A stretch of DNA of 64,000 nucleotides from an uncultured Lachnospiraceae bacterium (GCA_910578085.1 CAJTPM010000015.1:35028-99027), one strand, 5' to 3'; shown: positions 17,856-27,661, counted from the stretch's first letter. Notes: generated by a model from the sequence alone, not told the origin. Numbers and translations: made by a program.

Positions 17856-17878
17856 ATCATGAATCGCAGATTCATGAT
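17856..17878. repeat. Perfect 10-bp hairpin between the two 54-bp repeats
   Basis: ATCATGAATC-GCA-GATTCATGAT is a perfect inverted repeat with a 3-base loop. No T run follows, so it is not an obvious terminator, though the whole array may act as one. Confidence 0.8.
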
Positions 17879-17927
17879 ATAATGAGCGTTAGCGAGAGCA
17901 GAGAGCCTGCTCATTCGGCGAGCGGCG
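17874..17927. repeat. 54-bp direct repeat, copy 2
   Basis: Second copy of the unit at 17795-17848, starting with the same ATGATATAATGAGCG and ending CGGCGAGCGGCG; middle bases differ (GCAGA instead of AGAAT). It ends about 50 bases before the aldo/keto reductase gene. Confidence 0.85.
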
Positions 17928-17980
17928 CCGGAGTGTGAAACAATATTAAAAAATCAAATACCTGGAAAGAGAGGAAATAT

Positions 17981-18838
17981 ATGGGGGAGAGAAAGTTGAC
18001 AGATGTATTTGTATTAAACAACGGGAGAACGATTCCCTGTATCGGTTATGGGACTTATAAAACAACAGGAGAAGAAGTTTATGATGCTGTGCTGTCTGCC
18101 GTAAAAGCCGGTTACCGCCATATCGATACCGCAGCCTACTACCATAATGAAGAAGGGGTGGGCAGAGCGGTCAGAGAATGTGGTGTTCCCAGAGAAGAGC
18201 TGTTTATCACAAGTAAGGTCTGGAATACGGACAGAGGGTATGAGAATACGAAAAAGGCTTTTGCGGCTACAATGGAGCGTCTTGGCCTTGCTTATCTGGA
18301 CCTGTACCTGATCCACTGGCCGGCAAACAGAAAGCAGTTCGGGGAAAATGCGGAAAAGATCAATGCGGAGACCTGGAAGGCTTTGGAGGAGTTATATGCG
18401 GAGGGGAAGGTGAGAGCGATCGGTTTAAGTAATTTTCTGCCCCATCATATGGAGGAACTGATGAAGACTGCGAAAGTAAAACCGATGGTGGATCAGATCG
18501 AATTCCATCCGGGCTGGGCGCAGCTTGAGGTCAGTGGATACTGTCAGAAAAATGATATCGTGGTGGAGGCCTGGAGTCCGCTTGGAAGAAGAGGAGCCCT
18601 GGAGAGCGGTATTTTACAGGAGATCGGGGCAAAATACGGGAAGAGCGCTGCGCAGGTCTGTGTCCGCTGGGTTCTGCAGCATGGGATTCTGCCGCTGCCC
18701 AAAACCGTAACCCCGGAACGAATGACGGAAAATGCGGATGTCTTTGATTTTGCCTTGACAGCGGAAGAGATGAAGGTCATCGATGAACTGAAGGATCTGG
18801 GCGGGCAGTGTGCGCTGCCGGATGAAGTGGATTTTTAG
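17981..18838 (+). CDS. Aldo/keto reductase
   Basis: NADPH-dependent reductase of carbonyl compounds, cytoplasmic, 285 residues, the usual length. The catalytic tetrad is visible: Asp in HIDTAAYY and Tyr five residues later (AYYHNE), Lys in TSKVW, His in LIHWP. GLSNF and the C-terminal LPKTVTPERM segment match the cofactor-binding region of the 2,5-diketo-D-gluconate reductase-like group. GAGAGGAAATAT precedes the ATG. It lies after the 54-bp repeats and about 100 bases before galK, in the same direction, so it may be transcribed with the galactose genes, but no substrate can be assigned. Confidence 0.92.
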   Translation: MGERKLTDVFVLNNGRTIPCIGYGTYKTTGEEVYDAVLSAVKAGYRHIDTAAYYHNEEGVGRAVRECGVPREELFITSKVWNTDRGYENTKKAFAATMERLGLAYLDLYLIHWPANRKQFGENAEKINAETWKALEELYAEGKVRAIGLSNFLPHHMEELMKTAKVKPMVDQIEFHPGWAQLEVSGYCQKNDIVVEAWSPLGRRGALESGILQEIGAKYGKSAAQVCVRWVLQHGILPLPKTVTPERMTENADVFDFALTAEEMKVIDELKDLGGQCALPDEVDF

Positions 18839-18936
18839 GGGATATATGGCAGCCTGTCTGCCGGAGAGGCTTTGTTACCGCCGGGGTTGGATGAGGTAGG
18901 GAAAACACCAAAAACAAAAGGAGAAGGAGAGTGTAA

Positions 18937-20106
18937 ATGAAAGAAAAAATATTGGAGAAATTTGCGGAATTATTTGGGGATGCGGAGGGCGTGAAAGTGT
19001 ATTTTGCTCCCGGGCGTGTGAACCTGATCGGGGAACATACGGATTACAACGGGGGGCATGTTTTTCCCTGTGCGCTGACGATCGGTACATATGGCGCTGC
19101 GAGAAAGCGGGCGGATAAGAAGCTGCATTTTTATTCCATGAATTTTGAGAAAGCGGGACTGCTGGAAGCTGCGGTGGATGCACTGGAAAAAGTGAGAGAT
19201 GCCGATTGGACAAATTATCCGAAGGGAGTTATGTGGACTTTTGCAAAGAGAGGGTTTGAGATGCCCTGCGGTATGGATCTTGTTTTATTTGGCAATATTC
19301 CGAACGGTTCCGGTCTGTCTTCCTCCGCTTCCCTGGAAGTGCTGACGGGCTTTATTCTGCGGGATCTGTACGGTTTTGATGTGACGAATACGGATCTGGC
19401 GCTGATCGGACAGTATGCTGAGAATCAGTATAACGGCATGAATTGCGGCATCATGGACCAGTTTGCTTCCGCCATGGGAAAAAAAGACAATGCGATCTTT
19501 TTGGATACAGCTACGCTTTCCTATGAGTATGCCCCTATCGCTCTGGAAGGTGCAAAAGTCGTAGTGACAAACAGCAGGGTGAAACACAGCCTTGTAAATT
19601 CCGCCTACAACCAGAGGAGAAGCGAGTGTGAGACGGCGCTTGCGGAGCTGCAGAGTGTAGTGGATATTAAGGGGCTGGGTGATCTGAGCGAGGAAGATTT
19701 TGAGAAGTATAAATCGGCGATTAAAGATGAAGTGAGAGTGCGCCGCGCAAAGCATGCAGTGTATGAGAACCAGAGAACAATCCGGGCTGTGGAAGCGTTG
19801 AAGAAGAATGATATGAAACTGTTTGGAGAACTGATGAACGCATCCCATGTTTCCCTTCGGGATGATTATGAAGTATCCTGTGAGGAGATCGATATTCTGG
19901 TGGATGAAGCCTGGAAGATTCCGGGCGTCATTGGCTCCCGTATCACCGGAGGCGGTTTCGGCGGCTGCACCGTGAGTATTGTGAAAGATGAGGCCATTGA
20001 TACGTTTCAGGAACGGCTTGAGAAAGCTTATGAAGAGAAGACAGGAAAGACGGCGGAATTTTATATTGTGGAGATTGGAGACGGGCCATATATCCTGCAG
20101 GACTGA
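18937..20106 (+). CDS. galK: Galactokinase
   Basis: Phosphorylates galactose at C1 in the Leloir pathway. This 389-residue GHMP kinase shows the galactokinase signature GRVNLIGEHTDYNGG near residue 25, the ATP-binding motif GSGLSSSAS near residue 125, and GGGFGGC near residue 345. GGAGAAGGAGAG stands just before the ATG. It is followed after about 190 bases by class II galT, the usual pairing in this group of bacteria; a GalE epimerase is not present in the window, so the pathway is completed elsewhere. Confidence 0.96.
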   Translation: MKEKILEKFAELFGDAEGVKVYFAPGRVNLIGEHTDYNGGHVFPCALTIGTYGAARKRADKKLHFYSMNFEKAGLLEAAVDALEKVRDADWTNYPKGVMWTFAKRGFEMPCGMDLVLFGNIPNGSGLSSSASLEVLTGFILRDLYGFDVTNTDLALIGQYAENQYNGMNCGIMDQFASAMGKKDNAIFLDTATLSYEYAPIALEGAKVVVTNSRVKHSLVNSAYNQRRSECETALAELQSVVDIKGLGDLSEEDFEKYKSAIKDEVRVRRAKHAVYENQRTIRAVEALKKNDMKLFGELMNASHVSLRDDYEVSCEEIDILVDEAWKIPGVIGSRITGGGFGGCTVSIVKDEAIDTFQERLEKAYEEKTGKTAEFYIVEIGDGPYILQD

Positions 20107-20299
20107 AAAGCGTATGCTATCAGGGATAGAGAGGTTTGGGTAAAGCAGTAGTTTTCTCAGACCGATGAAGCAGGGAAGCAAAAGTGGGCTGCAGGCTGGG
20201 CGGCTACGCAGGATAGGCCTGAATCAGAGCGATATATGGTTTTGGGACAGGGATGCAGATTTTCCGGTACATACAACGGAAAAGGAAAAGAGGGATGGT

Positions 20300-21820
20300 A
20301 TGAATATTTATGGGAATATTAAAGCGCTTGTAACATACGGGCTGGAGACAGGGTTGCTTGAGAGGGAGGATGAGATTTTTACAACAAACAGGCTGCTTGA
20401 GCTGTTTGAACTGGATGAGATGGAGGAAGACACCACAGATATACCGGAAAAGATATCCGCGGCAGAGGGCGGCATGCTGGAAAAAATTCTCGGGGAGATG
20501 ATGGACTACGCCCACGAGGCAGGGCTGATGCCGGAGGATGATATTATACACAGAGATCTGTTTGACACAAAGATCATGAGTATGCTGATGCCCCGGCCGA
20601 ACGAGGTGATCAGAAAATTCCATGAGCTGTATAAGAATTCTCCGCAGGAGGCTACAGATTATTTCTATAAACTGAGTCAGGATTCGGATTATATCAGGCG
20701 CTACCGGATCATAAAGGATCAGAAATGGGTTGCGCCCACAAAGTACGGCGATCTGGATATTACGATCAATCTTTCCAAGCCGGAGAAGGATCCGAAAGCC
20801 ATAGCGGCAGCAAAGTCAGCAAAACAAAGCGGCTATCCGAAGTGCCTTCTGTGCATGGAAAATGTGGGATATGCGGGACGGATAAATCATCCGGCGAGGC
20901 AGAACCACCGGATCATCCCGGTGACGATCCAGGACAGCAGATGGGGATTCCAGTATTCTCCGTATGTGTACTATAATGAACACTGTATCGTATTTAATGG
21001 GGAGCATGTGCCGATGAAGATAGAGCACGGCACATTCTGCAAGCTGTTTGATTTCGTAAAGCTGTTCCCGCACTATTTCGTGGGTTCCAACGCGGATCTG
21101 CCGATCGTGGGAGGTTCGATCTTAAGCCATGACCATTTCCAGGGCGGGCATTATGAGTTTGCCATGGCGAAGGCGCCGGTGGAAAGGACCTTTGCGGTGA
21201 AGGGTTTTGAAGATGTGGAGAGTGGCATTGTGCGCTGGCCTATGTCGGTAATTCGGCTGCGCGGTGACGACACGGGGCGTATCATCGCGCTGGCGGATCA
21301 TATTCTGGAAAACTGGCGGGCATATACGGACAAGGATGCGTTCATTTATGCCCGCACGGACGGGGAATCTCATAATACGATAACGCCCATTGCCAGGAAG
21401 AGGGACGGAAAATATGAGCTGGATCTGGTTCTCCGGAATAATATTACAACAAAGGAACATCCTTTGGGAGTATATCACCCCCATGCAAAGCTGCATCACA
21501 TCAAGAAAGAAAACATCGGTCTGATTGAAGTGATGGGACTTGCAGTACTTCCGGCCAGACTGAAAGGCGAGATGGAGCGCCTTGCGGAGGCGATCCTTGC
21601 AGGGAAGGATCTCCGCGGCGATGAGACCCTGGAAAAACATGCGGACTGGGTTGAAAAATTTGCGCCGAAGTATGAGAAGATCGATGCGGAAAATGTTTAC
21701 GATATTCTGAGAAAAGAGATCGGCCTGGTATTTATGCAGGTACTGGAAGATGCGGGCGTCTATAAGCGGACAGAAGAAGGGCAGAAAGCGTTTATGAGGT
21801 TTGTGGAGAGCCTTTCCTGA
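20300..21820 (+). CDS. galT: UDP-glucose--hexose-1-phosphate uridylyltransferase, class II
   Basis: Exchanges UMP between UDP-glucose and galactose-1-phosphate, the second Leloir step. The 506-residue length and sequence are those of the Firmicutes-type class II GalT. The active-site region GGSILSHDHFQGGHYEF has His-Asp-His where class I enzymes have His-Pro-His. I chose the ATG at 20300 (MNIYGNIKALVTYGLE) because family members begin this way and AGAGGG precedes it; the frame is open back to 20165 without homology. It pairs with galK upstream and ends 68 bases before a convergent pseudogene. Confidence 0.95.
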   Translation: MNIYGNIKALVTYGLETGLLEREDEIFTTNRLLELFELDEMEEDTTDIPEKISAAEGGMLEKILGEMMDYAHEAGLMPEDDIIHRDLFDTKIMSMLMPRPNEVIRKFHELYKNSPQEATDYFYKLSQDSDYIRRYRIIKDQKWVAPTKYGDLDITINLSKPEKDPKAIAAAKSAKQSGYPKCLLCMENVGYAGRINHPARQNHRIIPVTIQDSRWGFQYSPYVYYNEHCIVFNGEHVPMKIEHGTFCKLFDFVKLFPHYFVGSNADLPIVGGSILSHDHFQGGHYEFAMAKAPVERTFAVKGFEDVESGIVRWPMSVIRLRGDDTGRIIALADHILENWRAYTDKDAFIYARTDGESHNTITPIARKRDGKYELDLVLRNNITTKEHPLGVYHPHAKLHHIKKENIGLIEVMGLAVLPARLKGEMERLAEAILAGKDLRGDETLEKHADWVEKFAPKYEKIDAENVYDILRKEIGLVFMQVLEDAGVYKRTEEGQKAFMRFVESLS

Positions 21821-21849
21821 ACAGCAATTATTTCAAAATGGTTTTTATT

Positions 21850-21888
21850 ATTTGCCAGTTTCCTGGATAGATCAGGAGGCTGGCAAAT
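21850..21888. terminator. Hairpin between convergent galT and acyltransferase genes
   Basis: ATTTGCCAG..TCCTG pairs with CAGGA..CTGGCAAAT (16 bp including two G-U pairs, 7-base loop). The T runs are short on both sides, so it is a weak or bidirectional terminator. Confidence 0.6.
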
Positions 21889-22940
21889 TTATTGAAAGGT
21901 AATATATTTTCCGATTATGGGAATCTTCCCAATTAGTAATCCCAACAGCATAGTTACTGAAAAGATGCCTATGGTCATAACAGGAATCGATAAAACAACA
22001 GGATATTTAATGACATTGATACCTAAAAGATTCAGTTTCTCAATAAAAAACGGATGAGACATATATACAAAGAATGTACACTTTGCCATTGCGGGAATCC
22101 ATTTTTCCCCGGCAAGGCGATCTGGTATTTTCATATTTTTCATTAGAATAAAGGCGGCAGTACTGAGGATCAGTATATTGATACTGCTGGGGCTGAACCA
22201 CATATCGTTATATGTATTTTCTGCCCTGCAGCAGGAGAGTGTTTTTATCATGGTGAATGGCAGAGATCCGGTGCCCAAAGCATATAATGGGTATCTGATA
22301 TATCGTGGAATATTTATTTTATTCAGATAGTATCCGCCCACAAAGTATCCGATATAACCGGTCAGAGAATACAAATGCAGAGAGTTCATCAGAACTATCA
22401 CAATCTCTCCGCCTACATATGGCATTATAGCTATAATAAAAAAACGGGTAATCAGCCAAAGTAACAGAAAATATTCAACTATTTTGATATTTTCACATAT
22501 TTTGCGTAAGATTGGAAGAAGAAGATAGAACCCGAATAAATCCAGAAGAAACCACATGTGGCCATGCCCCATAATGAATCGCGTAAATGCAGTTGACCGC
22601 ATTTCCCGCGTTACGCTGTACCATCCATGCACCAGCCCATTAAAAATAACACTCTGAAAGGCATAAAAGAGTGACCAGATATAAAATCCCGCAGACAGTT
22701 TCAGCATTTTGGAACCCCATTTGCGGGGGGCAATTCACGGGCTGGATCCAGAAGAAACATGCCGCTCAGCATAAAAAATACGGGTACACCAAAACGGGTA
22801 AAGGTATTGTAAATAGTCATTACTGTGAAATCGCCGCTGTCGACATTTACTACATACCAGTATCCGTTAGATACATGGAGCATAACGATCGCAAAGCAGG
22901 CAACGACTCTTAATATGTCGTATTTGACTATTCTATTCAT
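21889..22940 (-). pseudogene. Acyltransferase family 3 membrane protein, frameshifted
   Basis: Two overlapping minus-strand frames together encode one acyltransferase of the OafA/family 3 type that acylates extracellular glycans or similar. The N-terminal part starts at 22940 (AGGGG 7 bases upstream) with YDILRVVACFAIVMLHVSNG, whose His is in the position of the family catalytic histidine, and runs into a stop. The rest resumes one base out of frame with MLKLSAGFYIWSLFYAF and continues through several membrane helices. The break is at a run of six G/C bases (22725-22730): adding one base restores a continuous reading. It may be a true null allele, a phase-variable switch or a base-calling error. 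Confidence 0.8.
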
Positions 22941-22998
22941 TTTGGTACCCCTGAAAATAATGATCATTTGTATTCATGCATTCAAAATATGCAAAGAC

Positions 22999-23027
22999 AG
23001 TATAACATATGGCGGATACAGGTGCAA
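22999..23027 (-). promoter_or_regulatory. Possible promoter of the acyltransferase gene
   Basis: On the minus strand, TTGCAC (23027-23022) and TATACT (23004-22999) are separated by 17 bases, 59 bases before the ATG. Confidence 0.45.
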
Positions 23028-23132
23028 ATAAAAATAAGCCTTTTGAACGATCGAAGCTTATACCTGGAAGATGCAAATAACTTTTATTGTTTGACTGAAT
23101 GCACAAAGTCTATGGCTATTCAGGTAATTATA

Positions 23133-23141
23133 TGTTATACT
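23133..23141 (+). promoter_or_regulatory. Extended -10 box upstream of the hybrid kinase
   Basis: TGtTATACT is an extended -10 motif about 93 bases before the kinase start; no good -35 box is seen. Confidence 0.45.
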
Positions 23142-23233
23142 TTCTGTGTATGACAGATCGGCGGAAAGCCGGGATGATAGATTGCGGATCGAATTTTATA
23201 CTTTATATCAGGACGAAGAGTGAGGAAAAGAAT

Positions 23234-26200
23234 ATGTATCACTGTCATTTAAAATTTTATTTTGTTGGAAAAGAACCTGAGTTGTCAGCACCGTTGAAGG
23301 AGATGTCGCCTCTTGAGGCATTTACACATGAGTTTGGGGAAAGTGAAACACCGGAGAGAGATCTGGCGGCGAAGGCGGATGTGATCTTTGCTGATCTGCG
23401 CGGAATGGATGCTTTAGAGACAGTGCGGACTTTGTGTATGTGGAAAAAGGCGGAGGCGGAACTTATTGCTCTGGCGGGAAAAGAGGAGGTGGAAGCCCTG
23501 GCGGATATTCTGTCGGAACTCTCAGATATCTGGACAATGCCCATGTGTGAAGCGGAACTGTGCTTCCGTTTTCTGCATTTCCAGCAGGACTGTAAGCTGC
23601 GCAGAGATTACTGGCAGGCGGAGCATTATCTGGACGCAGTGATTGACAATTCACCGAATCTCATCTGGTATAAGGATAAAAACGGCATTCATGAAAAAGT
23701 AAATGACAGCTTTTGTGCAACGGTAAACAAGACGAAAAATCAGGTGCAGGGGAGAGGCCACGCCTATATCTGGGATGTGGAACAGGATGATCCGGCCTGT
23801 ATCGAATCAGAACGTATTGTTATGGAGACACGAAAGACCTGTGTTGCCGAGGAAACGATACAGACCGGTGAGGGGCTGCGAACTCTTTCAACCTACAAAT
23901 CTCCGCTGTATGATGTGGATGGCAGTGTGATGGGGACCGTGGGCATAGGCGTCGATGTGACAAAGGAACGGGCCTATGCAAAGGAACTGTTACGCAAGAA
24001 CCAGACGTTAGAGACGCTGTTTGCAACGATAGACTGCGGCGTGATGTGCCATACCCTGGACGGCTCTCGCATTATCAGCATCAATCCAGCTGCCCTGGAA
24101 ATCCTTGGCTATGAATCCGAGGAGGCGCTGATGCAGGACGGTTTTGATCTGACAGCCCCCTCTGTATTTATGAGTGATAAGGAAGGACTGGTACAGAAAA
24201 TAAAGTCTCTGAAAAATCCGGGAGACAGCGTAAGTACGGAATATTCCGTTCGTCATGCCGATGGAGAGATCCGCCATATTATAGGAAATATCAAGCTGAT
24301 GGAGGAGAACGGCGAACAGTTCTATCAGCGATATCTTCTGGATTGTACAGTGCAGAAAGTCAAGGAGGAGCGGGAAAGAAAAGAGGCGGAAAAGAGACAG
24401 TTAGAATTAATCTATGCGCTGAGCGTGGAATATAATCTGGTGTGCTCTTTTGATCTGAAGACCGGAAAAGGAACGGCTCTCCGGATCGGCGAATGCAAAA
24501 GCAATTTACTGGAACCGATCTTTTCCGGGGAACTGGTTCTGGAAGACTGCATTGAAAAATACATAGAGGCAGGCGTATATGAGGAGGACAGGGAACTGTT
24601 CAGACAGTCGGCTTCCAGGGAGTGGCTGGAGGAGGCGCTTTCAACTAGGCTGATCTGTTCGGTCAACTACCGCACGACCTGTTGCGGTGAGCTGCGGTAT
24701 TTCCAGATGAAAGTTGCAAAGGCCGGAGACTGGGAGGAGAACAGGGGGATCGTTCTCGGTTTCCGCAGTGTGGATGAGGAGACAAAAAGCGCCAGAGAAA
24801 AGAATGAACTGTTGGAAGATGCTCTTGCTCAGGCAAACCGTGCCAGCAAGGCGAAGAGTACGTTCCTCTCCAATATGTCCCACGATATCCGGACGCCGAT
24901 GAATGCGATCATCGGATTTACAACGCTCGCCGTTACGCATATTGACAATAAAAATCAAGTGGAGGAATACCTGAAAAAGATTATGACCTCGGGGAATCAT
25001 CTGCTCAGTCTGATCAATGATATTCTGGATATGAGCCATATTGAGAGCGGCAGGATCCATCTGGAGGAGGAGCCCTGCAGTCTGCCGGATATTCTGCATG
25101 AACTCCGAAATATTACGCAGGGAGACGTCCATGCCAAACAGCTTGATCTTTACATGGATGCTGTGGATATCCGTCATGAGGAGATCTGCTGTGACAGGCT
25201 GCGGCTAAACCAGGTTCTCTTAAATCTGCTGGGCAATGCCATCAAATATACCGGTGCGGGGGGTATGGTCAGCCTGAAAGTTGTGGAGAAAGCCGAGACG
25301 CTGGCCGGTTACGCAAACTATGAATTCCATATCAAGGATACTGGTATCGGAATGAGCGAGGAATTCGTGAGCCGTATTTTTGAGCCCTTTGAGAGGGAGC
25401 GCAATTCCACGATCAGTGGAATTCAGGGTACTGGGCTGGGCATGGCGATCACGAAGAATATTGTAGATATGATGAACGGTTCCATCATGGTAAAAAGTAA
25501 ACAGGGAGCAGGCACCGAGTGTGTAGTTTCTCTTTCGCTTCGTTTGAGCGGTGCGGAAAGGATCGCTCAGGATATCCCGGAACTGAGCGGTTTCAGGGCA
25601 CTGGTGGTGGATGATGATTTCAATACCTGTGACAGTGTCAGTGCCATGCTGCAGCAGATCGGGATGCGGGCGGAATGGACGCTCTCCGGAAAAGAGGCTG
25701 TACTGCGCACCAGACAGGCGGTGATGCGGGAGGATCCTTTCTTTGTCTATGTGATCGATTGGCTGCTGCCGGATATGAACGGTGTGGAAGTTGCCAGAAG
25801 GATCAGGCAGGAGACGGGGGAGGATGTGCCGATTATTGTCCTGACTGCCTATGACTGGAGTGATATTGAGGAGGAAGCCAGAGCGGCCGGCGTTACGGCA
25901 TTCTGCAGCAAGCCGCTGTTTTTCTCAGAACTGAATCGGTGTCTTCATTCTATTGTGAGTACGGATAAAGCGTGTAAAACGGAAACAGAAGAGCAGAAAA
26001 AGGTCTACAGCGGGCGTATTCTTCTGGCGGAGGACAATGAGCTGAATCAGGAAATTGCCGTAGTGCTTTTGGAGGAGGCGGGACTCACGGTGGATGTCGC
26101 CGGGAACGGACAGGAGGCTGTGGAAATGCTGCAGAAGTCTGAGCCGGGAACCTATCAGGTGATTCTGATGGATATCCAGATGCCGGTCATGAACGGGTAT

Positions 26201-26401
26201 GAGGCCACACGAGAGATCCGTAAGCTGGAAGATAGAGAACTTGCCGCGATTCCTATTCTGGCAATGACCGCCAATGCTTTTGAGGAAGATAAGCAGGAGG
26301 CGTTCCACAATGGTATGAACGGACATATCGCGAAACCTATCGATATAGACATCCTGATGGAAACGCTGGAAGGAATACTGGAAAAAGATAAGAGCAATTA
26401 A
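23234..26401 (+). CDS. Hybrid sensor histidine kinase with two PAS and two receiver domains
   Basis: A 1055-residue signalling protein without evident membrane helices. Order: residues 1-110, a weak receiver-like domain without a clear phospho-acceptor; PAS domains at about 135-250 and 255-375; a less conserved region; the HisKA domain with SHDIRTP (His550); an ATPase domain with N-box NAIKYTG (Asn668) and GTGLGMAI; receiver 1 with Asp842 (VIDWLLPDMNG) and receiver 2 with Asp980 (LMDIQMPVMNG). There is no terminal HPt domain. I chose the ATG at 23234 because GAGGA precedes it by 7 bases; the longer frame from 23099 lacks homology. Its stop overlaps that of the LacI-type gene on the other strand. 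Confidence 0.9.
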   Translation: MYHCHLKFYFVGKEPELSAPLKEMSPLEAFTHEFGESETPERDLAAKADVIFADLRGMDALETVRTLCMWKKAEAELIALAGKEEVEALADILSELSDIWTMPMCEAELCFRFLHFQQDCKLRRDYWQAEHYLDAVIDNSPNLIWYKDKNGIHEKVNDSFCATVNKTKNQVQGRGHAYIWDVEQDDPACIESERIVMETRKTCVAEETIQTGEGLRTLSTYKSPLYDVDGSVMGTVGIGVDVTKERAYAKELLRKNQTLETLFATIDCGVMCHTLDGSRIISINPAALEILGYESEEALMQDGFDLTAPSVFMSDKEGLVQKIKSLKNPGDSVSTEYSVRHADGEIRHIIGNIKLMEENGEQFYQRYLLDCTVQKVKEERERKEAEKRQLELIYALSVEYNLVCSFDLKTGKGTALRIGECKSNLLEPIFSGELVLEDCIEKYIEAGVYEEDRELFRQSASREWLEEALSTRLICSVNYRTTCCGELRYFQMKVAKAGDWEENRGIVLGFRSVDEETKSAREKNELLEDALAQANRASKAKSTFLSNMSHDIRTPMNAIIGFTTLAVTHIDNKNQVEEYLKKIMTSGNHLLSLINDILDMSHIESGRIHLEEEPCSLPDILHELRNITQGDVHAKQLDLYMDAVDIRHEEICCDRLRLNQVLLNLLGNAIKYTGAGGMVSLKVVEKAETLAGYANYEFHIKDTGIGMSEEFVSRIFEPFERERNSTISGIQGTGLGMAITKNIVDMMNGSIMVKSKQGAGTECVVSLSLRLSGAERIAQDIPELSGFRALVVDDDFNTCDSVSAMLQQIGMRAEWTLSGKEAVLRTRQAVMREDPFFVYVIDWLLPDMNGVEVARRIRQETGEDVPIIVLTAYDWSDIEEEARAAGVTAFCSKPLFFSELNRCLHSIVSTDKACKTETEEQKKVYSGRILLAEDNELNQEIAVVLLEEAGLTVDVAGNGQEAVEMLQKSEPGTYQVILMDIQMPVMNGYEATREIRKLEDRELAAIPILAMTANAFEEDKQEAFHNGMNGHIAKPIDIDILMETLEGILEKDKSN

Positions 26402-27414
26402 ACGATCTCTTTAATTTTTACCGATAATCTGGCGTAATAGAAATCTTTTATCTCTGCCGTTTTGTCAGATAGATAAGCAAACATCAATTCTAACGACCGG
26501 GAGCCCTGCCAGTAGGGCTCCTGGCAGATCGTAGCGGTAATAATACCCTTCCGTATCATTTCAACAGTGGAGGGGACTTCGTCGAAAGTAATCACCCGGA
26601 TGGTTCTGCCTGCGGCAGATTCCTGGATGGCGCGGCAGCCCCCATAGACGCCTGCCGCTGTAAAATAGAAGGCGTTGAGTTCCGGGTGCTCCTGCAACAT
26701 GTGTAAAACCAGTTCATAGGCTGTGTTGTCATCATCAAAACTTTCCCCCTGGCAGACAACTTTAAAGCGGCCATCAGCCGAGAGCTTATCGACAAAGCCG
26801 GATATTCGCTGGGTGTGGCAGAGGATGTTGTTATCTCCGTTTATAATGCCAAGGTTTACAGGACCGGAGGTGACAAGTTTCATCAAGGAACCGGCCGCTT
26901 CTCCGGAATTGTAGTAATCGCTGCCCACATAGGCAAGACGGCGTACATTCTCGGCGTCGGAATTGACTGTGATGACAGGAATGCCGCTGCGAATCAGCTT
27001 ATTTAATTCCGTCCGTATTGAATCGTCGTTGTAGGGCGTGAGGATCAGGCCCTGCACACCCTCTTTCAGACAGGCCAGGATGGCAGATAACTGTGCCTGC
27101 GGATGGTAGGCAACCCGCTTGACGGTAATCTCACAGCCGTAGAGCGCAAGTTCCCCGGCTTTGTCAGAGAAGCCCTGCATCACATCGTCAAAAAAAGGGT
27201 TTTTCCTGCTGAACAGGATAATACCGATCAGATATTTCTTTTTCTGTGCGGCAAGAGCCATGCCTGCAGGGTTGGGTTTATAGCCGAGCTGTTTGATAAT
27301 AGCGCGTATTTTTTCTGCGGTTTCTCTGTTGACATCGCCGCGGTTATTGATCACTCTGTCTACGGTGCCCCTTGAGACGCCTGCCAGATCTGCAATTTCT
27401 TTGATGGTTGCCAT
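26398..27414 (-). CDS. LacI-family transcriptional regulator
   Basis: A 338-residue DNA-binding regulator. Residues 3-50 form the LacI helix-turn-helix and hinge (IKEIADLAGVSRGTVDRVIN, then NPAGMALA), followed by a sugar-binding-protein-like domain with VQGLILTPYNDD and IPVITVNSDAE. The binding domain is the type related to periplasmic ribose/xylose binding proteins. It is divergent from the xylulokinase operon and 380 bases away, so it is the likely repressor of that operon, released by a sugar. A GGAGGA site precedes the ATG. It shares four terminal bases with the convergent hybrid kinase gene. Confidence 0.9.
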   Translation of the reverse strand: MATIKEIADLAGVSRGTVDRVINNRGDVNRETAEKIRAIIKQLGYKPNPAGMALAAQKKKYLIGIILFSRKNPFFDDVMQGFSDKAGELALYGCEITVKRVAYHPQAQLSAILACLKEGVQGLILTPYNDDSIRTELNKLIRSGIPVITVNSDAENVRRLAYVGSDYYNSGEAAGSLMKLVTSGPVNLGIINGDNNILCHTQRISGFVDKLSADGRFKVVCQGESFDDDNTAYELVLHMLQEHPELNAFYFTAAGVYGGCRAIQESAAGRTIRVITFDEVPSTVEMIRKGIITATICQEPYWQGSRSLELMFAYLSDKTAEIKDFYYARLSVKIKEIV

Positions 27415-27440
27415 GGGGGATCCTCCTGGTGGTGCTCTTT

Positions 27441-27541
27441 GCGGTTATAATATCATGTCTTTCAGACACGACACGCTTCGCGATGCACACTGGCTTCGCC
27501 CGGCGCTGTTATAATATCTGTCGATATTATAACATGTCCGC
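27441..27541. repeat. Palindromic intergenic element between lacI-type gene and xylB
   Basis: Contains a perfect 11-bp inverted repeat GTTATAATATC-TGTC-GATATTATAAC (27508-27533). The same TTATAATATCATGTC sequence starts the element at 27444, and small GC-rich hairpins lie between. The sequences ATATCATGTC and CATGTCCGC also occur at the edge of the element near 57141. Confidence 0.65.
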
Positions 27542-27661
27542 AAAGTACTGCGCCATAAAAAATTATTTTTGAAATAATTACTCGATATTGTAAAAGTGTC
27601 CAAAAATCCATGTCTGTTTTCATGGAAATTTACTGAAATTAAAATATGCGGTGAAAAAGAA

